Positions 50,754 to 58,370 of a DNA stretch of 64,000 nucleotides are shown piece by piece; position 1 is the first letter of the stretch, and each line of letters begins with the position of its first letter. The position numbers and the translations under genes were made by a program. A model generated the notes under the pieces. It ran no database searches. It saw only the letters and a list, made by a program, of their open reading frames with translations, and was not told where the DNA came from. The stretch is from the NCBI RefSeq assembly GCF_041449215.1, contig NZ_JBGNFV010000001.1, positions 3,799,001-3,863,000 on the forward strand, written 5' to 3'. This DNA comes from Roseivirga sp. BDSF3-8. GTDB taxonomy: Bacteria > Bacteroidota > Bacteroidia > Cytophagales > Cyclobacteriaceae.

Positions 50754-50784
50754 TTGCATTGTACCGGGTACACCGTTTTATTTG
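50754..50784 (+). promoter_or_regulatory. Candidate promoter of the metZ leader
   Basis: TTG at 50754-50756 and TTTATTTG at 50777-50784 are spaced by 20 bp, near the Bacteroidota pattern TTG-N19-21-TAnnTTTG (one mismatch in the -7 box). Transcription would begin around 50790, about 20 bases before the riboswitch. Confidence 0.4.
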
Positions 50785-50809
50785 TGATATCGATTATGAA
50801 AATAGTCGG

Positions 50810-50905
50810 TTTATAGCGAAGAGGTGAGAGACAGGCTCTGTGACCCTCTGGCAACCTGGATTTACAAGGTGCCAAATCCTGCCCGTGTTTTTTGGGAGAT
50901 ATAAA
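50810..50905 (+). promoter_or_regulatory. SAM-I (S-box) type riboswitch upstream of metZ
   Basis: The stretch shows the S-box landmarks in order: GAGGTGAGAGACAGGC, CTCTGTGACCC, TCTGGCAACC, AAGGTGCCAAATCCTGCCC. A closing helix P1 can form between TTTATA at 50810-50815 and TATAAA at 50900-50905. SAM-I riboswitches sense S-adenosylmethionine and turn off methionine and cysteine genes, which fits the downstream metZ. No classic terminator follows directly; instead a small Cys-rich frame begins 10 bases downstream. Confidence 0.88.
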
Positions 50906-50915
50906 TTGACAAACA

Positions 50916-51017
50916 ATGACTATCAGAATTATCAACAACCAGGCTATCATACCATCTGCTACTTTCCGGCCCACTTCCCACTTGGCCGGTACCTGTTGTT
51001 GTTGCTGTTACTGTTAA
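50916..51017 (+). CDS. Putative cysteine-sensing leader peptide upstream of metZ
   Basis: An ATG frame of 33 codons follows the riboswitch and ends in five Cys codons, Tyr, Cys and TAA (residues 27-33 CCCCCYC). A run like this directly upstream of a sulfur-amino-acid gene is typical of ribosome-mediated attenuation. Inside the frame CCGGCC (50966-50971) can pair with GGCCGG (50984-50989), and GCCGG at 50985-50989 could pair instead with CCGGC at 51041-51045, giving alternative structures. Caution: the same bases read as a Leu run in the +2 frame from 50840, and there is no clear T-run terminator before metZ. Confidence 0.5.
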   Translation: MTIRIINNQAIIPSATFRPTSHLAGTCCCCCYC

Positions 51018-51139
51018 TCCCAGACGCTTTTTAGCATAACCCGGCTACTGACCGGCATTCGCCCCAGCGGCATTCCCCTGTTTTATCATTTTTCATTTAT
51101 TCCCGGCATTGCCGTGAGCTTTCAGGCTTACCATAGCAT

Positions 51140-52345
51140 ATGAAAAAATCCTTCGAGCATTTTGAAACAAAGGCTGTACGCACTCAGTCCGAAAGAAGCC
51201 CGCACCGTGAGCATTCTGCACCGATATACATGACTTCCAGTTTTGTATTTGACGGGGCCGAGCATGCCCGGGCCATGTTCAATGATGAGGTGGAAGGGAA
51301 TATTTACACCCGCTTTTCTAATCCGAACAATACCGAATTTATCGAAAAGCTGTGCCTGCTGGAGGGCACGGAGGATGGTATTGCCACAGCCTCGGGTATG
51401 GCAGCGATGTTTTCCAGTATGGCTGCGCTGTTGCAATCCGGCGACCATATCCTTGCTTCTCGGTCCCTTTTCGGATCTACTCACCAGATACTCACGGGTA
51501 TTTTCCCTAAATGGGGTATTAGTCATACGTATGCTGATCTGAGTGATCCTGACTCGTGGGAGGGGCTAATTCAGAAAAATACGAAAATGATCTTTGTGGA
51601 AACGCCGAGTAACCCTGGGCTGGACCTGGTAGACCTGGAGTGGCTGGGTAAGCTGGCGAAAGCACACGATCTGATCCTGAATGTAGATAATTGCTTTGCA
51701 ACGCCTTACCTGCAAAACCCGGCCAGCTTTGGGGCTGACCTGGTTACGCACTCGGCGACTAAGTTTCTGGACGGACAGGGCCGCACGATAGCGGGTGCGG
51801 TACTGGGCAGAAAAGACCTGATACAGCAGGTGCGCTTCTTTGCACGCCATACGGGGCCTGCTTTGTCGCCCTTTAACGGGTGGACGCTGAGCAAAAGCCT
51901 GGAGACGCTGGCGGTGCGTATGGAAAAGCACTGTGACAATGCTCACCGCCTGGCGGAATACCTGGAGGGGCATAAGGAGCTGGAGTTTGTGAAATATCCG
52001 TTTCTAGCGAGCCACCCGCAGCAGGCTCTTGCCAAAAAACAGATGCGCTATGGGGGTGGGCTCATTACCTTCAATGTAAAGGGTGGGTATGACCGTGCCA
52101 GGCAGTTTTTGGATAATCTGTCTATGATCTCTCTTACGGCTAACCTGGGTGATACGCGTACCACGGCTACGCACCCGGCCAGCACCACTCACAGCAAATT
52201 AAGCCAGGAGGAGCAGGAGCGGGTGAATATTCTGCCAGGTCTGATCCGCATCAGTGTGGGGCTGGAAAATGTAAATGATATACTGGAAGATATTGAAAAT
52301 GCGCTGCGTGCTTCTAAGGTACACCTGGCCGCTAATCACACATGA
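51140..52345 (+). CDS. metZ: O-succinyl/O-acetylhomoserine sulfhydrylase (Cys/Met metabolism PLP enzyme)
   Basis: The 401-residue protein is a fold-type I PLP enzyme of the trans-sulfuration family. Landmarks: YTRFSNPN, ATASGMAAM, the phosphate-binding and Schiff-base region HSATKFLDGQG with Lys208 as PLP lysine, and ATHPASTTHSKLSQEE, which is typical of gamma-replacing enzymes. In the family MetZ makes homocysteine from acyl-homoserine and sulfide, so it uses the sulfide made by the sulfite reductase encoded next. It is preceded by the SAM riboswitch and the Cys-rich frame. MetZ, MetY and MetB are close relatives; the sulfhydrylase role is favoured by the context. Confidence 0.88.
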   Translation: MKKSFEHFETKAVRTQSERSPHREHSAPIYMTSSFVFDGAEHARAMFNDEVEGNIYTRFSNPNNTEFIEKLCLLEGTEDGIATASGMAAMFSSMAALLQSGDHILASRSLFGSTHQILTGIFPKWGISHTYADLSDPDSWEGLIQKNTKMIFVETPSNPGLDLVDLEWLGKLAKAHDLILNVDNCFATPYLQNPASFGADLVTHSATKFLDGQGRTIAGAVLGRKDLIQQVRFFARHTGPALSPFNGWTLSKSLETLAVRMEKHCDNAHRLAEYLEGHKELEFVKYPFLASHPQQALAKKQMRYGGGLITFNVKGGYDRARQFLDNLSMISLTANLGDTRTTATHPASTTHSKLSQEEQERVNILPGLIRISVGLENVNDILEDIENALRASKVHLAANHT

Positions 52346-52404
52346 TATTGATAACTAACACATACCGCCCTTTTACTTTATCTACAGTAGTAACCTGTAC
52401 TACA

Positions 52405-52470
52405 ATGGCTATGTTATGCTGTATCTGCTGCTGTATGAATGACTCCGGTCCGCCTGGTTGTAGTATGTAA
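52405..52470 (+). CDS. Cys-rich leader peptide of the sulfite reductase operon
   Basis: A 21-codon frame starts at ATG 52405 and stops at TAA 52468. It begins MAMLCCICCC and has six Cys codons (positions 5, 6, 8, 9, 10, 19). It ends 17 bases before a terminator hairpin that precedes the sulfite reductase gene. Bases 52447-52453 (GGTCCGC, inside the last third of the frame) are exactly complementary to 52494-52500 (GCGGACC) in the terminator, so a ribosome stalled at the Cys codons would leave an antiterminator pairing free. This is the logic of a cysteine attenuator. No Shine-Dalgarno site is seen, as is usual in this phylum. Confidence 0.65.
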   Translation: MAMLCCICCCMNDSGPPGCSM

Positions 52471-52487
52471 TCATTATACCCTGCTCA

Positions 52488-52519
52488 GCCTCCGCGGACC
52501 TTTCCCGGAGGCTTTTTTT
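52488..52519 (+). terminator. Attenuator terminator before sulfite reductase
   Basis: The stem GCCTCCG (52488-52494) / CGGAGGC (52506-52512) is followed by seven T. Its loop and arm overlap GCGGACC (52494-52500), which can pair instead with 52447-52453 in the leader frame; CTCCGG at 52443-52448 can also pair with CCGGAG at 52505-52510 in the 3' arm. It lies 23 bases before the sulfite reductase start, so it would work as a regulated stop, and it may also end metZ transcripts. Confidence 0.8.
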
Positions 52520-52541
52520 ATGCTTAATCCCGAATTAGACC

Positions 52542-54689
52542 ATGACACTTCAGAACATATCCTTAGAAAAAGATCTCTCTCGCGAAGCCAGAGAAGATAT
52601 TATAGAACTCGAAGAAAAGATCGCCCGCTTTAAACGTGGCGAGATTCCCGAGGAACGTTTCAAGGCCTTTCGTCTTACCCGTGGTGTTTACGGGCAGCGG
52701 CAGACGGGGGTGCAGATGTTTCGCATTAAATTCCCGTACGGTAAGGTAACGGCGGAACAGCTTATACGCGTGGCGGATATAAGCGACGAGTATACGAATG
52801 GAAACCTTCACCTGACGACGCGGCAAAACATCCAGCTCCATTATGTGCATGTGGAGGATACCCCTGCGATGTGGGCTAAACTGGAGGAAAAGGGTGTGAC
52901 TACCAGGGAAGCCTGTGGTAATACGGTACGCAATATTACAGGATCGCCCAGGGCGGGTATAGATCCGGATGAGCCGTTTAATGTGGCTCCTTACGTAGAG
53001 GCTGTATTTCAATACTTTCTTCGTAATGCTATTTGCCAGGACATGGGCCGTAAGATCAAGATGGCGTTCAGCGCGAGTGATAGGGACAGTGCTTATACGT
53101 ACTTCCATGATTTTGGCTTTATTCCGAAGGAGGACGGATCGGGGAACAGGGGGTTCAAGGTTGTGGTAGGAGGGGGCCTTGGTGCCCAGCCTTTTGTAGC
53201 GGCTACGGCGTATGAGTTTCTGCCTGCTGATGAGCTGATACCTTTCCTTGAAGCGGCCATTCGTGTATTCGATCGCTACGGGGAGCGTGAAAAGCGTATG
53301 AAGGCGCGGATGAAGTTTATGCTGGATGAGCGTAAGGGCTTAGGGCTGGAGCGTTTTCTGGAGTTGGTAGCGGAGGAAAGGAATGGCCTGCTGCATAAGG
53401 GTATTGCTATTGAGGGGGAGGAGGAGGTGCCTCCTCACAGGGACTTTAGGGCCACACCGGAGGATGGGGATGTTGGCGGCCGCCCTGACTTTTTAAGGTG
53501 GAAGGCTACTAACACTTTTGCCCAAAAGCAGGCGGGCTACTTTGGTGTACAGATCAAGCTGTTGCTGGGTAATCTCTCTTCTGGGGTGGCGCGGGAGCTG
53601 GCGGCCCTGGTGGGCACTGGGGTTGCGGCTGATGATATCCGCTTTACCATCAACCAGGGCATTCTGCTGAAGTACGTACGGGAGGAGAACCTGCCGTTTC
53701 TTTATGAGAAATTAAAGGCGCTGGGACTGGGTGATGACGGTTTTGGCGCGCTGCCGGACATCACTGCCTGCCCGGGCACGGACACGTGTAACCTGGGGGT
53801 TACGAACAGTACGGGGGTGGCGGTGGAGCTGGAAAAGGTGATCCGCGAGGAGTACCCGGACCTTATCAGCAATACGGATATTGACATTAAGATCAGTGGC
53901 TGTATGAACTCCTGCGGCCAGCATATGGCGGCTTCTATTGGCTTTCATGGTAGCTCTATAAAGGACGGTGCCCAAGTGATTCCAGCTCTGCAGGTGGTGC
54001 TTGGGGGTGGTGTGGCTCCGGATGGGAAGGGGTATATAGCGGAGAAAATAGTGAAGCTGCCGACGAAAAAGATCACGTATGCGCTGCGTGCGCTACTGGA
54101 TGATTATGAGGCGAATGGAAATGAGGGGGAGTACTTTAATGACTATGTGAGCCGCCAGGGCAAGAAGTACTTCTACTCTCTGCTGAAGCCGCTGGCGGAT
54201 GTGGCGAGCCTGCAGCCGTCTGACTATATCGACTGGGGGCATAATGAGGCTTTTATCCCTGAAATAGGTACGGGTGAGTGTGCGGGCATCAGTTATGATA
54301 TGGTGGCGACCATTATCAATGATGCACAGGAGCGTTATGACCTTGCGCTGAAGGCATTGAGCCGCGACCGCCTGCCGGATGCTGTCTACCAGGCGTACAG
54401 CGCCTTCGTAATCGGCGCCAAAGCGCTGTTACTCAGCAGGGATGTGCACTGCAACACGCATGATAAGATCATCAGTGACTTTGAAGAGCACTTTGATAGC
54501 GCTCAGTTTGGTCTGGCGGATGGCTTTGCGAGCCACGTGCTGCAGATCAGGTCACAGACCCCTACTGAAACGTTTGCGGCTAGGTATATCGACAGTGCCT
54601 CGCACTTTCTGAAAAAGGTGCGGGACTACCGCCAAAGCCAGCAAAATGAACAGGACAAAGAAGTTGTACAACACTATTATAAAGCCTAG
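52542..54689 (+). CDS. Siroheme [4Fe-4S] nitrite/sulfite reductase with C-terminal extension
   Basis: The 715-residue protein reduces sulfite to sulfide in assimilation. Two ferredoxin-like half-domains (GQRQTGVQMFRIKFPYG and YTNGNLHLTTRQNIQLH; KQAGYFGVQIKL) flank siroheme-binding repeats. The cluster ligands are Cys410-x5-Cys416 and Cys454-x3-Cys458 (GCMNSCGQH). Residues ~570-715, after the reductase core, form a helical HEPN-like extension (RYDLALKAL...; HDKIISDFEEHF) seen in Bacteroidota homologues. It is the first gene of a tight operon with siroheme-synthesis genes and cysH (spacing 2 bp, then overlaps). The electron donor is not encoded here. Confidence 0.93.
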   Translation: MTLQNISLEKDLSREAREDIIELEEKIARFKRGEIPEERFKAFRLTRGVYGQRQTGVQMFRIKFPYGKVTAEQLIRVADISDEYTNGNLHLTTRQNIQLHYVHVEDTPAMWAKLEEKGVTTREACGNTVRNITGSPRAGIDPDEPFNVAPYVEAVFQYFLRNAICQDMGRKIKMAFSASDRDSAYTYFHDFGFIPKEDGSGNRGFKVVVGGGLGAQPFVAATAYEFLPADELIPFLEAAIRVFDRYGEREKRMKARMKFMLDERKGLGLERFLELVAEERNGLLHKGIAIEGEEEVPPHRDFRATPEDGDVGGRPDFLRWKATNTFAQKQAGYFGVQIKLLLGNLSSGVARELAALVGTGVAADDIRFTINQGILLKYVREENLPFLYEKLKALGLGDDGFGALPDITACPGTDTCNLGVTNSTGVAVELEKVIREEYPDLISNTDIDIKISGCMNSCGQHMAASIGFHGSSIKDGAQVIPALQVVLGGGVAPDGKGYIAEKIVKLPTKKITYALRALLDDYEANGNEGEYFNDYVSRQGKKYFYSLLKPLADVASLQPSDYIDWGHNEAFIPEIGTGECAGISYDMVATIINDAQERYDLALKALSRDRLPDAVYQAYSAFVIGAKALLLSRDVHCNTHDKIISDFEEHFDSAQFGLADGFASHVLQIRSQTPTETFAARYIDSASHFLKKVRDYRQSQQNEQDKEVVQHYYKA

Positions 54690-54691
54690 AT

Positions 54692-55468
54692 ATGAAAGGA
54701 AGACTAACACTGGTAGGCGCGGGGCCGGGAGACCCTGAACTACTGACTATCAAGGGGGCTAAAGCCTTGGCCGATGCGGATGTGGTGTTGTACGACGCCC
54801 TGGTACAGCCTGAAATGCTTGCCTATACGAAATCCCGCGCGCTGAAGATTTTTGTGGGTAAGCGGGCGGGTGCTCATAGCGCGAGCCAGGATGATATAAA
54901 CCGCCTGATAGTGGACCACGCCTCACGGGGCAGGCATGTGGTAAGGCTGAAGGGGGGTGACCCTTTCGTGTTTGCCCGGGGCAAGGAGGAAATGGATTAC
55001 GCGGCGGCGTTTGGCATTGAGACGGATGTGGTGATAGGTATATCAAGCATTAATCTGCCGGGCCACTATGGCATACCTCTGACGTGCCGTGGCATCAATG
55101 AGAGCTTTTGGGTGGTGACTGCGACTACCCGCAGCGGGGAACTATCTAAGGATGTGTCACTGGCGGCGCAGTCTTCGGCGACGGCTGTATTCTTTATGGG
55201 GCTGCGTAAGGTGGAGGAGATAGCGGACTTGTATGCCCGCTACCAGCAGGAGGACTTGCCTGCGGCCATTATCAGCAGGGGTAGCCTGGCTGAGGGCCGG
55301 GTTTACACTGGGCTTGCGAGTAAGCTGGTGAGCCTGCGTGATGAAAACAGGATAGCGGCTCCGGCGCTGGTGATTGTGGGCAAGGCGGTGGGCTCGGCCT
55401 CTATCTGGCAGGAGGCGTCACAGCCGACTGAGTTGAAAAATGCGATTAAACGTATCAGTTATGCATAA
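54692..55468 (+). CDS. cobA: Uroporphyrinogen-III C-methyltransferase
   Basis: The 258-residue SAM-dependent methyltransferase has the SUMT hallmarks GAGPGDPELLTIKG at the N-terminus, VRLKGGDPFVFARGKEE, GIPLTCRG and FMGLRK. It converts uroporphyrinogen III to precorrin-2, the first step to siroheme, the cofactor of the sulfite reductase encoded 2 bp upstream. It overlaps the start of the next gene, indicating translational coupling. Confidence 0.95.
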   Translation: MKGRLTLVGAGPGDPELLTIKGAKALADADVVLYDALVQPEMLAYTKSRALKIFVGKRAGAHSASQDDINRLIVDHASRGRHVVRLKGGDPFVFARGKEEMDYAAAFGIETDVVIGISSINLPGHYGIPLTCRGINESFWVVTATTRSGELSKDVSLAAQSSATAVFFMGLRKVEEIADLYARYQQEDLPAAIISRGSLAEGRVYTGLASKLVSLRDENRIAAPALVIVGKAVGSASIWQEASQPTELKNAIKRISYA

Positions 55469-56072
55469 TCCGGGTAATACGTTGTTTCCTATCTTCTGTA
55501 AGATCGACCGCCTGAGGGTGCTGGTGGTAGGGGGAGGGCCTGTGGGGCTGGAAAAGGTGCAGGCTCTGCTGAAAAATAACCCGGAGGCACGTATCACTCT
55601 GGTGGCGATAGATATATGTGATGAGCTTTATGAGCTAGGGAAGGGCCATCCGACTATTGAATTACATAAACGGGCGTTTGTGCCTGAAGACCTGGAAGGG
55701 GCGGATCTGCTGATCCTTGCTACAGGCAGCCGGGAGACGAGTGAGGAGATAAGGGAAATGGCGTGGGAGCGTCATTTGCTTACGAATGTGGCGGATACGC
55801 CTGATCTGTGTGATTTTTACCTGGGGTCTACAGTGAAAAAGGGCGACCTTAAAATAGGTATCAGTACGAATGGAAAGTCTCCGACCTTTGCCAAGCGCTT
55901 TCGCGAGCTACTGGAAGAATCATTGCCTGAGGACATTGATGCGTTGCTGCAGAATCTGCACGAGGTGCGTAACATGATGACGGGAGACTTTCAGGAGAAG
56001 GTAGAAAAGCTGAATGCACTCACTGCTGACCTTACTGCTAACCGTTCTCAACCTAAAGCTTACGAAAGATGA
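55461..56072 (+). CDS. Precorrin-2 dehydrogenase / sirohydrochlorin ferrochelatase (CysG N-terminal/Met8-like)
   Basis: About 203 residues with an NAD-binding Rossmann motif VLVVGGGPVGLEKVQALL and NVADTPDLCDFYLGS and GISTNGKSPTFAKRFRELLE as in the CysG N-terminal and Met8 families. It oxidises precorrin-2 and may insert iron, completing siroheme. I prefer the ATG at 55461, which overlaps the preceding stop by 8 bases; the ATG at 55440 in the same frame would add seven residues. Confidence 0.92.
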   Translation: MHNPGNTLFPIFCKIDRLRVLVVGGGPVGLEKVQALLKNNPEARITLVAIDICDELYELGKGHPTIELHKRAFVPEDLEGADLLILATGSRETSEEIREMAWERHLLTNVADTPDLCDFYLGSTVKKGDLKIGISTNGKSPTFAKRFRELLEESLPEDIDALLQNLHEVRNMMTGDFQEKVEKLNALTADLTANRSQPKAYER

Positions 56073-56728
56073 TTGGTAGTCTTGAAAAATTAAATGAGCA
56101 GTATGGCTCATTAGAACCGGGGCAGCGTATAGAGAGGCTGTTTAATGATTTTGGTGAGGAGGATGTATTCTATACCTCTTCTTTTGGTACGACCTCGGTG
56201 GTGCTTTTACATATGCTGAACAAGGTGCGTCCCGGTTTTCCTGTGCACTTCATAGATACTGGCTATCTCTTCAGGGAAACAGCGCAGTACCGGGATGAGC
56301 TTACGGATAAACTGGGGTTGAATATCGTAAATGTTACTGCTGATCCGGTAAAGCACACCTTTACCCGGAAGAATAAGACTTATAAGCGTAATCATGATCT
56401 GTGCTGCTATATCAATAAGGTCTACCCTGTGGAGATGCTCAAGAGCAAGTATAAGATTTGGATTGCGGGACTATTGCAGTACCAGAACCCTCACCGTAAG
56501 GACCGTAAGGTGTTTGAGTGGCAGGATGGCATCGTTAAGTTTCACCCTGTCCTTGATCTGTCTGAGGAGGATATCTCCACTTACCGTTTTCTTTACGATC
56601 TGCCGGCTCACCCGCTGGAAGCGAGAGGGTATGGCTCTGTGGGGTGTATCCATTGCACTAAGAAAGGTAAGGGGCGCTCCGGCAGGTGGTCCGATATACC
56701 CAAGACGGAGTGTGGCCTGCATATTTGA
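56069..56728 (+). CDS. cysH: Phosphoadenylyl-sulfate / adenylyl-sulfate reductase
   Basis: The 219-residue protein has the PAPS-reductase PP-loop-like N-terminus (TSSFGTTSVVLLHML), FIDTGYLF, the Cys112-Cys113 pair and Cys193-x2-Cys196 that bind a [4Fe-4S] cluster in the APS-reducing branch, and catalytic Cys215 in the C-terminal ECGLHI. The four extra cysteines favour adenylyl sulfate over PAPS as substrate. It makes sulfite for the sulfite reductase. The start overlaps the preceding stop by 4 bases (ATGA). Confidence 0.94.
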   Translation: MIGSLEKLNEQYGSLEPGQRIERLFNDFGEEDVFYTSSFGTTSVVLLHMLNKVRPGFPVHFIDTGYLFRETAQYRDELTDKLGLNIVNVTADPVKHTFTRKNKTYKRNHDLCCYINKVYPVEMLKSKYKIWIAGLLQYQNPHRKDRKVFEWQDGIVKFHPVLDLSEEDISTYRFLYDLPAHPLEARGYGSVGCIHCTKKGKGRSGRWSDIPKTECGLHI

Positions 56729-56746
56729 GTGCCTGCCGTATAAAAC

Positions 56747-56774
56747 AAACAGGCCGTTACAAGCCGGCCTGTTT
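56747..56774 (+). terminator. Terminator of the sulfur-assimilation operon
   Basis: A perfect 10-bp stem AAACAGGCCG / CGGCCTGTTT with an 8-base loop lies 18 bp after the cysH stop; the AAA/TTT base gives a weak T tract and makes it possibly bidirectional. Confidence 0.85.
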
Positions 56775-57063
56775 ATTCGCTCACCCGGCCGATGCCGGGC
56801 ATGGTTTGTTTTTGGTTTTCTGTTTATAAATGGTAAGGATCTCTTAGGTCCAATTGTCAGTGCAACCCGCACAGCTTTGGCCTGCCATCTGAGTCCAGGG
56901 TACATTTCCACCGGTAAGGCGGTTCTCTTGTTTGGTGATGAAGCTAAATACGCTAAGGTTTGATAGTTTGAGTTTTTTGCGTTTCATGAAATAAAAAAAT
57001 TAAGGTGGTACATAGTGACTAAAACTCCACCTGAAAAGAGGAGTACTTTTCCCTGTAAGAGGG

Positions 57064-57425
57064 TATAGCCGTCAAGCTAGGGATGTAAATAGCTAACAAT
57101 AGCCCATGAGCAATTCCCGGTCAGTCAGCTGACTGACGGGGATGGTTCGCTAACTAGCGAATAAGGGGCGGGACTGGCATTAGAATTGGCTGAAACCGGC
57201 TGCTTTAAATAGCATTCTGCCAGGACCTCCCGGATGCGGGCCCAGCGAAAGTCGGACCACCGAAAGTCGGACCACCGAAAGTCGGGCCACCGAAAGTCGG
57301 GCCACCGAAAGTCGGACCTCTCCTATGAGGAGGGGAATTATTCGTGCCTACCGCTGCAGAGCACCACATTTTTATAAGCAAATCATTCAAAATTAGCAAA
57401 ATAGAGCCTTAGCTTGAGGGCTATG
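57064..57425 (+). mobile_element. MITE-like element, copy 1
   Basis: A 362-bp unit is bounded by inverted repeats TATAGCCGTCAAGCTAGGG (57064-57082) and CCTTAGCTTGAGGGCTATG (57407-57425). Inside are the conserved blocks GCATTCTGCCAGGACCTCC, the 15-bp tandem array, GGGGAATTATTCGTGCCTA and ATTTTTATAAGCAAAT, all repeated in other copies downstream. It encodes no transposase. The same blocks recur at least five more times in this window, so it is a mobile or formerly mobile non-coding family. Confidence 0.75.
57247..57321 (+). repeat. 15-bp tandem repeat array in copy 1
   Basis: GAAAGTCGG recurs at 57247, 57262, 57277, 57292 and 57307 with an exact 15-bp period (unit GAAAGTCGGACCACC with A/G changes). 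Read on the minus strand the unit spells Gly-Gly-Pro-Thr-Phe, but I see no evidence that it is translated. Confidence 0.9.
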
Positions 57426-57739
57426 CTCCTGTGGCAGGAGAGAGACCCGACTATCGGGGGAAATAAAAACGCGAAGGCATTTCCTGCTTCGGTTGAATCA
57501 TACTGATAGTAACGTGGCCCGACCAGCTTGGCCCGACCAATTTTGAGGTACTGGCAGAATGTTTCTTTTGAGCAGAGTTAGTTAGTACTGATTTCAACAC
57601 TAGCCAAGCCCCGCCGGAATGCCGGATTCAATCCTGGCTCAAAAAGTGCTGTTGCCTTTTTAAACCGTCCCGCCGGAAGGGCGGGGAATTACTAATTTGC
57701 TATGCTTAAGTTAGTTACATCCTTAACTTGATGGCTATA
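57407..57739 (-). mobile_element. MITE-like element, inverted copy abutting copy 1
   Basis: On the minus strand the same element blocks occur in order: the left inverted repeat at 57739-57721, AAAAAGGCAACAGCACTTTTT, ACATTCTGCCAGTACCTC near 57555, and diverged GGTCGGGCC repeats near 57520. Its right inverted repeat appears shared with copy 1 (57407-57425). The internal tandem array is short and degenerate. Confidence 0.6.
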
Positions 57740-57775
57740 CCGTAAATGGGGGTACAGGTATAGAATGGGGTTTGC

Positions 57776-57940
57776 TTAACCCCTATTACATTCAATTGAG
57801 CACTGACCGTTAATAAGGGTGGAGTCAGGATCTAACTCCTTGAATTCTTCGAGACCACCGTAAATACGGCTTGTCTGCTGGCCTTCAATTACAAAGCTTT
57901 TAACAGATAGTTCGGAAAGGGATAATTTGCTGGTTTTCAT
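57776..57940 (-). CDS. Pinensin/class I lanthipeptide-like RiPP precursor (54 aa)
   Basis: A small minus-strand frame encodes 54 residues. The N-terminus MKTSKLSLSELSVKSFV matches the leader pattern of Bacteroidota lanthipeptide precursors such as pinensins (alternating KLxLxxLxVxSF). The C-terminal part (DPDSTLINGQCSIECNRG) holds Ser/Thr and two Cys that could form lanthionine rings. Such precursors are normally modified by a LanB-type dehydratase and a LanC cyclase; none is encoded in this window, so it is an orphan or acts with enzymes elsewhere. It lies 36 bp from the inverted MITE copy. It could also be a decayed copy of a larger precursor family. Confidence 0.65.
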   Translation of the reverse strand: MKTSKLSLSELSVKSFVIEGQQTSRIYGGLEEFKELDPDSTLINGQCSIECNRG

Positions 57941-58370
57941 AGCTATAGGTTTTTAATGGTTGAAAATCAAAAATCTCATATGTGAATATAGCATAATTTT
58001 ACTTCAAATTAGTGCTAAAAAGCCATATATAATGATTGTCATACCAACGGTTTAGTTTTATTAAATGCTAGTTACAGGGCTATTGGAATTTAAATTGATT
58101 AAGTTATAACCTTCAATGACCCGGGTGGTCTTGGTGCTCTAAAGTTTAATTAAATTAGTCATATCGATTTTTTCTATGTCAGATTCACCCATGGGGTTTT
58201 GCCTGAGTAAGAAGTAGTGATTATAGCGCGCTTTTTTTAACCTGCTACAAAAATCTCTGCTATTGAGCCTTGACTTTCGGGCTGAATCCTGAGTACAGTC
58301 AATGATGGATCTATCCGGGTTTTTTGAGGCTGGCTAGGTTTTCAGTAATGATAATCGCCCGGGAGGGAGG
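57941..58370. other. Intergenic stretch upstream of the RiPP precursor
   Basis: This 430-bp A/T-rich stretch should contain the promoter of the minus-strand precursor, but no exact TAnnTTTG box was found. A minus-strand open frame without a start codon (about 58140-58340) gives a short basic sequence that I do not recognise. Nothing else is supported. Confidence 0.4.

Noticed and set aside
50840-51034. Plus-strand frame with a run of Leu codons (LLLLLLLL) overlapping the metZ leader
   Set aside because: It starts inside the riboswitch core and reads the same TGT-repeat out of frame; the Cys frame fits the sulfur context better. It is kept as the alternative in the leader entry.
58140-58340. 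Minus-strand open stretch without start codon, considered as a transposase remnant
   Set aside because: The translated sequence is short and shows no motif I can assign.
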